64,000 nt of DNA, from positions 1 to 64,000 of the forward strand of contig JANQHD010000023.1 in the NCBI GenBank assembly GCA_028282805.1. The letters are read 5' to 3'. The notes below the pieces were generated by a model. It saw only the letters and a program-made list of their open reading frames with translations. It was not told the DNA's origin and ran no database searches. This document shows positions 60,366-64,000 of this stretch, piece after piece. The translations under genes and the position numbers were made by a program. The first letter of the stretch is position 1. Each line of letters starts with the position of its first letter. This stretch comes from Phycisphaeraceae bacterium (lineage in GTDB: Bacteria; Planctomycetota; Phycisphaerae; Phycisphaerales; Zrk34).

Positions 60366-62120
60366 TTACGGCAGCGCGGCGACGAGTTTGACGACGACGC
60401 TGTGCGGCGCGACGGGCCGGCCGGCGGCGTCGAACACCGCGCAGTACACGTCAACGTCGCCGGGGGCGGCGGCGAACTGCTCGAAAACGATGCGCGCGGT
60501 GGGCTTGGCGAACTCGAGCGTTTTGCTGCGCGGGCCGAGCTTCAGCGTGACCCTGCCGGCGATCGGCTTGTGCAGCACCACGGTCGCGTTAAACACCGCG
60601 GGCCGGTCGATGCGCGCCTTCCACGTGCAGCGCGTGCCCCAGCCGGTGTCGTTCGGGTGCCGGCGCGCGTCCTGGCGCGTGAGCGTCGTCACGCGTTCGT
60701 GCTCGGTGCCCAGCACGATGCGCGGCGGCGCGTAGTTGTCGGGCCGGGCCGATGAAACATCTTTGAACCACGTGTCGTAAAACTCAAGCAGTTTCGCCGA
60801 CTCGGGGTGGGGGTGCAGGTTGTTCGCTTCGCCGGGGTCGTTGGCGATGTCGTACAGCTCCCACGGCGTTTCGCCCGCCGCGTGCGGGTCGCCGCCGGCG
60901 AAGCCGGTGGGGTGCACGAGCTTGTAGCGTTGGCCGATGACGGCGACGTGCTGCGCGGGGTGCGGCGCGTCGCCGCGGTGCGCTTGGATCACGATCGTGC
61001 GGTCGGGCCATTCGACGTCGCGCCCTTCCAGCAGCGGCAGCACGCTGCGGCCGTCGAGCTTGACGCCCTTCGGCGGCGTGGCGCCGGCGGCTTCGAGCAG
61101 CGTGGGCATGATGTCGATGTGCGCCGCGACGCGGTCGCTGGCCGTGCCCGGTTTGAGCCGCGCCGGCCAGCGCACCCACAGCGGGCTGCGGATGCCGCCC
61201 TCGTGCACGTGCGTCTTCTGCCCGCGGAACGGGCCGACGTAGCGCGTCGTGTTCGGGCCGTTGTCGACCATGAACACCACGACCGTCTGGTCGGCGATGC
61301 CGAGGCGGTCGAGCTCCGCCACGAGCCGGCCGACGTTCTGGTCGACGTTCTCGATCATCGCAAAGATACGGGCGAGCTTGTCGTGGTGCTTGCGGCCGCC
61401 CTTGGCCACCGGCGACAGGTCCGTCGCCTTGTACTTGCGGTACAGCTCGTCGGGCACGTCGTGGAACGGCCCGTGCGGCGCGTTGGTGGCGATGTACGCG
61501 AAGAACGGGCGACCCGCTTGTTTGCGTTCGCGTATAAACCGCATCGCCGCGTCGAAGTACACGTCGGTGCAGTAGCCCTTCGTTAGCACCCGCTTGTTGT
61601 TGCGATAAAGGATCGCGTCGGTGTAGCGGCCCTTGTTTTCGAGCGGCTCGGAGGGCTGGGCGAGGCCGCCGCCACGGTGCACGAGTGATTCGTCGAAGCC
61701 TTGGTCGCTCGGTCGCATCGGGTAGCAGTCGCCGAGGTGCCACTTGCCGAAGATGCCCGTTGCGTAGCCGGCGTCGCGCAGCGTCTCAGCGATCGTGACC
61801 TCGTCGGGTTCCATCATGGATCGGCCGACCCACGTGTCGACGACGCGCGTGCGGTAGTTGTAGCGCCCGGTCATCAGGCTGGCGCGGGTCGGCGAGCAGA
61901 CGGGGCTGACGTAGAACCGGCTCATCGTGGCGCTGCCGCGCGCCAGTGCGTCGAGGTGCGGCGTGTGGATCACGGGGTTGCCGGTGGCGCCGAAGTCGCC
62001 GTAGCCCTGGTCGTCGGTCATGATCAGCACGATGTTCGGCCGGTCACCACGGGCGGCGGCGAGCAGCAACAGGGCCGCGACGATGCATCGGATGGCGTGG
62101 TTGTGTGGCACGATGCGCAT
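60366..62120 (-). CDS. Type I sulfatase with C-terminal extension
   Basis: From ATG 62120 the protein has 584 residues: signal peptide (about 1-25), IMTDDQGYGDFG, the motif at Cys75 (VCSPTRASLMTGR), GKWHLGD and VDNGPNTTRY. The last 130 residues (after LEFYDTWFKDV) form an extra beta-rich domain, sometimes seen in arylsulfatase A-like planctomycete enzymes. The ATG has a weak ribosome site. A longer frame upstream would translate a dispersed repeat, so it is rejected. Confidence 0.92.
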   Translation of the reverse strand: MRIVPHNHAIRCIVAALLLLAAARGDRPNIVLIMTDDQGYGDFGATGNPVIHTPHLDALARGSATMSRFYVSPVCSPTRASLMTGRYNYRTRVVDTWVGRSMMEPDEVTIAETLRDAGYATGIFGKWHLGDCYPMRPSDQGFDESLVHRGGGLAQPSEPLENKGRYTDAILYRNNKRVLTKGYCTDVYFDAAMRFIRERKQAGRPFFAYIATNAPHGPFHDVPDELYRKYKATDLSPVAKGGRKHHDKLARIFAMIENVDQNVGRLVAELDRLGIADQTVVVFMVDNGPNTTRYVGPFRGQKTHVHEGGIRSPLWVRWPARLKPGTASDRVAAHIDIMPTLLEAAGATPPKGVKLDGRSVLPLLEGRDVEWPDRTIVIQAHRGDAPHPAQHVAVIGQRYKLVHPTGFAGGDPHAAGETPWELYDIANDPGEANNLHPHPESAKLLEFYDTWFKDVSSARPDNYAPPRIVLGTEHERVTTLTRQDARRHPNDTGWGTRCTWKARIDRPAVFNATVVLHKPIAGRVTLKLGPRSKTLEFAKPTARIVFEQFAAAPGDVDVYCAVFDAAGRPVAPHSVVVKLVAALP

Positions 62121-62136
62121 GAAGACGCTTGACGGC

Positions 62137-62218
62137 AAGGGCAAATGACAAAGGGCAAAGCTCAAAACCAGTAGCAAGCCGCCGATTTTTGGGTTTTGCC
62201 CTTTGTCATTTGCCCTTA
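62137..62218. repeat. Long inverted repeat between divergent sulfatase genes
   Basis: Two arms of about 23 perfectly matched bases (TTTGCCCTTTGTCATTTG core) face each other across about 30 bases. The TTTTGCCCTTTG module also occurs in the composite repeats at 41722 and 42405. Confidence 0.85.
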
Positions 62219-62306
62219 CCATCTGCGCACCGAGCTTGCATCGCCCGCACCGCACGAACCAGCGCCGGGCGAACGGTCGTCATTCGATGAAACGAAAGGC
62301 CTGCCC

Positions 62307-63725
62307 ATGCGTGCTGCGCTGTGTTTGATGATCGTGTGCCTCGCCCTCACCGCCCCGGCCTGCGCCGAAAAGCCCGTGCTGTACAACTACGTGGTCATCC
62401 TCACCGACGACCAGGGCTGGGGCACGACGTCGATGGTGTACGACCCGGCCGTGGCGGAGTCGGCCAGCGACTTTTTCGAAACGCCCCACCTGGCGCGGCT
62501 GGCCGAGCGCGGCATGCGGTTCACCCAGGCCTACGCGGCGCACCCGAACTGCTCGCCGACGCGCGCGGCGTTGCAGACCGGCAAAAGCCCCGCCGCCCTG
62601 CACCTGACCGACATCGTCGAACGCCACCGCGGCCCGCTCTACGAGGGCAACCGACTCATCCCGCCGACGCACATCAGCGGCCTGCCCGCCAGCGAACAAA
62701 CCATCGCCGAGCTGCTCAAAGCCAAACACCCCCAGTACCGCGCCGCCCACTTCGGCAAGTGGCACCTCGGCGCCGGCGGGCCCGAAAAGCACGGCTACGA
62801 CGCGTCCGACGGCAACGTCGGCAACGGCCCCGGCTACCGCAAGACCAACCTGCCCGACGACCCCAAGCTCGCGTTCAGCATGACCCGCAGCGCCAACGAC
62901 TGGATGACGGCGCAGGTCGAAGAAGGCCGACCGTTTTACTTGCAGGTCTCGCACTACGCCACGCACCTGCCCTACCAGTCGCGCCCGGCGACGGAGCGGC
63001 GTTTTCGGAACAAGGCCCCGGGCGAGCGGCACCAGAACGTCGCGTTCGCGGCGATGATCGCCGACATGGACGAGGCGATCGGCCAACTGATCGCGCACAT
63101 CGACGAGCTGGGCATCGGCGACCGCACGTACATCATTTACACCGCCGACAACGGCACGTTCCCCACGAACGACGCGGGCAACATCAACGGCCCGCTGCGC
63201 GGCAGCAAGGCGACGGTGTGGGAAGCGGGCGTGCGCGTGCCGTTCGTGGTGGTGGGGCCCGGCGTGGCCAAGGGCTCGGTCAGCCGGCAGCCGGTGATCA
63301 CGATGGATGTGTTGCCGACGATCTGCGAGCTGGCGGGCATCGACGCCGTGCCCGCGGGCGTCGAGGGCGGCAGCGTGGTGGGCGTGATCGAATCGAAGCC
63401 CGGCGCGGAGGTCGAGCGCGTGCGCGACGTGTTCGTGTTTCACTGGCCGCACTACCAGCACCAGAAGAAGAGCAAGCCCGACACGACCCTCATCGACTTA
63501 GCGACCAACCACAAGCTGCACTACTGGTGGGAGACGGGCACGGTGCAGCTGTTCGACTTGAAGACCGACCTCGCCGAATCGCGCGACCTGGCGGCGACCC
63601 AGCCGCGGCGCGCCGCGCAGTTGAAGGCGAAGCTGCACGATTACCTGCGAGACGTCGACGCGCGGCTGCCGGAGCCGAACCCCGATTTCGACCCCGCGAA
63701 AGACCCGGCGCTGAAGCACAAGTGA
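62307..63725 (+). CDS. Type I sulfatase, exported
   Basis: The 472-residue protein has a signal peptide (about 1-20, PACA), ILTDDQGWGTTS and the motif at Cys82 (NCSPTRAALQTGK). GKWHLGAGG and YTADNGTFPT follow. GAAAGG precedes the ATG. The end is Asp/Pro-rich (PEPNPDFDPAKDPALKHK). It is divergent from the other two sulfatases across the inverted repeat. Substrate unknown. Confidence 0.93.
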   Translation: MRAALCLMIVCLALTAPACAEKPVLYNYVVILTDDQGWGTTSMVYDPAVAESASDFFETPHLARLAERGMRFTQAYAAHPNCSPTRAALQTGKSPAALHLTDIVERHRGPLYEGNRLIPPTHISGLPASEQTIAELLKAKHPQYRAAHFGKWHLGAGGPEKHGYDASDGNVGNGPGYRKTNLPDDPKLAFSMTRSANDWMTAQVEEGRPFYLQVSHYATHLPYQSRPATERRFRNKAPGERHQNVAFAAMIADMDEAIGQLIAHIDELGIGDRTYIIYTADNGTFPTNDAGNINGPLRGSKATVWEAGVRVPFVVVGPGVAKGSVSRQPVITMDVLPTICELAGIDAVPAGVEGGSVVGVIESKPGAEVERVRDVFVFHWPHYQHQKKSKPDTTLIDLATNHKLHYWWETGTVQLFDLKTDLAESRDLAATQPRRAAQLKAKLHDYLRDVDARLPEPNPDFDPAKDPALKHK

Positions 63726-63829
63726 ACCGAGCGGGGGCGTGTTCTTGGCCAAGTGCTCCACCTTCACCCAGCGTCGCCGGCATCGGCAATGAAAACCCAC
63801 GGCGGGGGCGGCAAACCCACGGAGTTTGC

Positions 63830-63858
63830 TTGGTCACGCCGGGGGCGGGCGGTATACT
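63830..63858 (+). promoter_or_regulatory. Sigma-70-like promoter for the last gene
   Basis: TTGGTC (63830-63835), 17 bases, TATACT (63853-63858), about 70 bases before the ATG at 63928. Confidence 0.55.
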
Positions 63859-63927
63859 GGCTCTGTGCCGCGTCGGGCGGGAGCCGCGTTGCCGGTGTGG
63901 GTCTCTTTGGGGAGAGGGAGTTCAAAC

Positions 63928-64000
63928 ATGCGTCACCGAGTTTTCGCCGTATTCGCGTCCGCGGTGGTTTTGATTTGCCTCATCGACCGTGCGGGCGGCG
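63928..64000 (+). CDS. Start of an exported protein (cut by window end)
   Basis: ATG 63928 with GGAGAGGGAG upstream begins a basic then hydrophobic stretch (MRHRVFAVFASAVVLICL), which looks like a signal peptide. Only 24 codons are visible, so the product cannot be named. Confidence 0.6.
   Translation, partial: MRHRVFAVFASAVVLICLIDRAGG

Noticed and set aside
60366-62255. A longer sulfatase start at 62255
   Set aside because: The extra N-terminus would be read from the inverted repeat and would push the signal peptide inside the protein. ATG 62120 gives a normal signal peptide.

Overview
This is a GC-rich window from a member of the Planctomycetota, most likely of the Phycisphaerae. The assignment is an inference. 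It rests on an exosortase together with several PEP-CTERM proteins, dockerin-like repeats in exported proteins, four formylglycine-type sulfatases, a pseudopilin with a DG-type C-terminus, and an integrated element with a DUF1580 protein and a planctomycete-style tyrosine integrase. Coding is dense, and many neighbours overlap by 1-4 bases, so operons are easy to read.

Layout. 1-7.9 kb (minus): a surface-sorting and polysaccharide operon (export lipoprotein, exosortase, EpsI-like protein, giant TPR protein running off the left edge). 8.2-12.1 kb: housekeeping genes (GNAT, ACT protein, cardiolipin synthase, lipoyl synthase). 12.1-15.6 kb (minus): a four-gene unit behind a strong promoter whose spacer holds an inverted repeat. 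It encodes a Cys/His-rich exported protein, a pseudopilin and two tandem-duplicated PEP-CTERM proteins, and ends in a terminator. 15.8-21.5 kb: C26 peptidase, a VanZ-MurJ fusion, ParA, a possible small RNA, a TIGR01777 epimerase and a ferritin-like protein. 21.5-27.05 kb: an integrated element in a less GC-rich composition beside tRNA-Arg(CCG). 27.2-29.7 kb: an ExbD plus CARDB/TonB-like pair without ExbB. 30-36.8 kb: a DUF11 lipoprotein, KDPG aldolase, an IscA-type protein, a PEP-CTERM metalloprotease and an RNA methyltransferase. 36.8-40.6 kb: two paralogous NxxGxxAF/dockerin/PEP-CTERM proteins. 40.7-46.3 kb: SlyD, ACT protein, repeat-rich DNA, a GIY-YIG protein, and thiC with a TPP riboswitch and a coupled lipoprotein. 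46.3-58 kb: two ECF sigma-factor units, a sulfatase and RecQ. 58-64 kb: a PEP-CTERM protein and three more sulfatases.

Two themes run through the window. The first is surface display: the exosortase near the left edge is the likely processing enzyme for the six PEP-CTERM proteins spread over the window. The second is a family of dispersed repeats built from 7-base units (GGAATCC, GGGTTCC, AAGACTC) and GC-rich palindromes. These sit between genes and have also entered genes in frame: LipA and ThiC carry the same repeat-derived peptide, and a lipoprotein gene is bracketed by another repeat that supplies part of its N-terminus and its stop codon. At least six genes show a -10-like hexamer exactly six bases before the start codon, which suggests frequent leaderless mRNAs.

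The best candidates for undescribed biology are the operator-controlled unit at 12.1-15.6 kb, the CARDB/TonB-ExbD pair, the VanZ-MurJ fusion and the coding-sequence-invading heptamer repeats.
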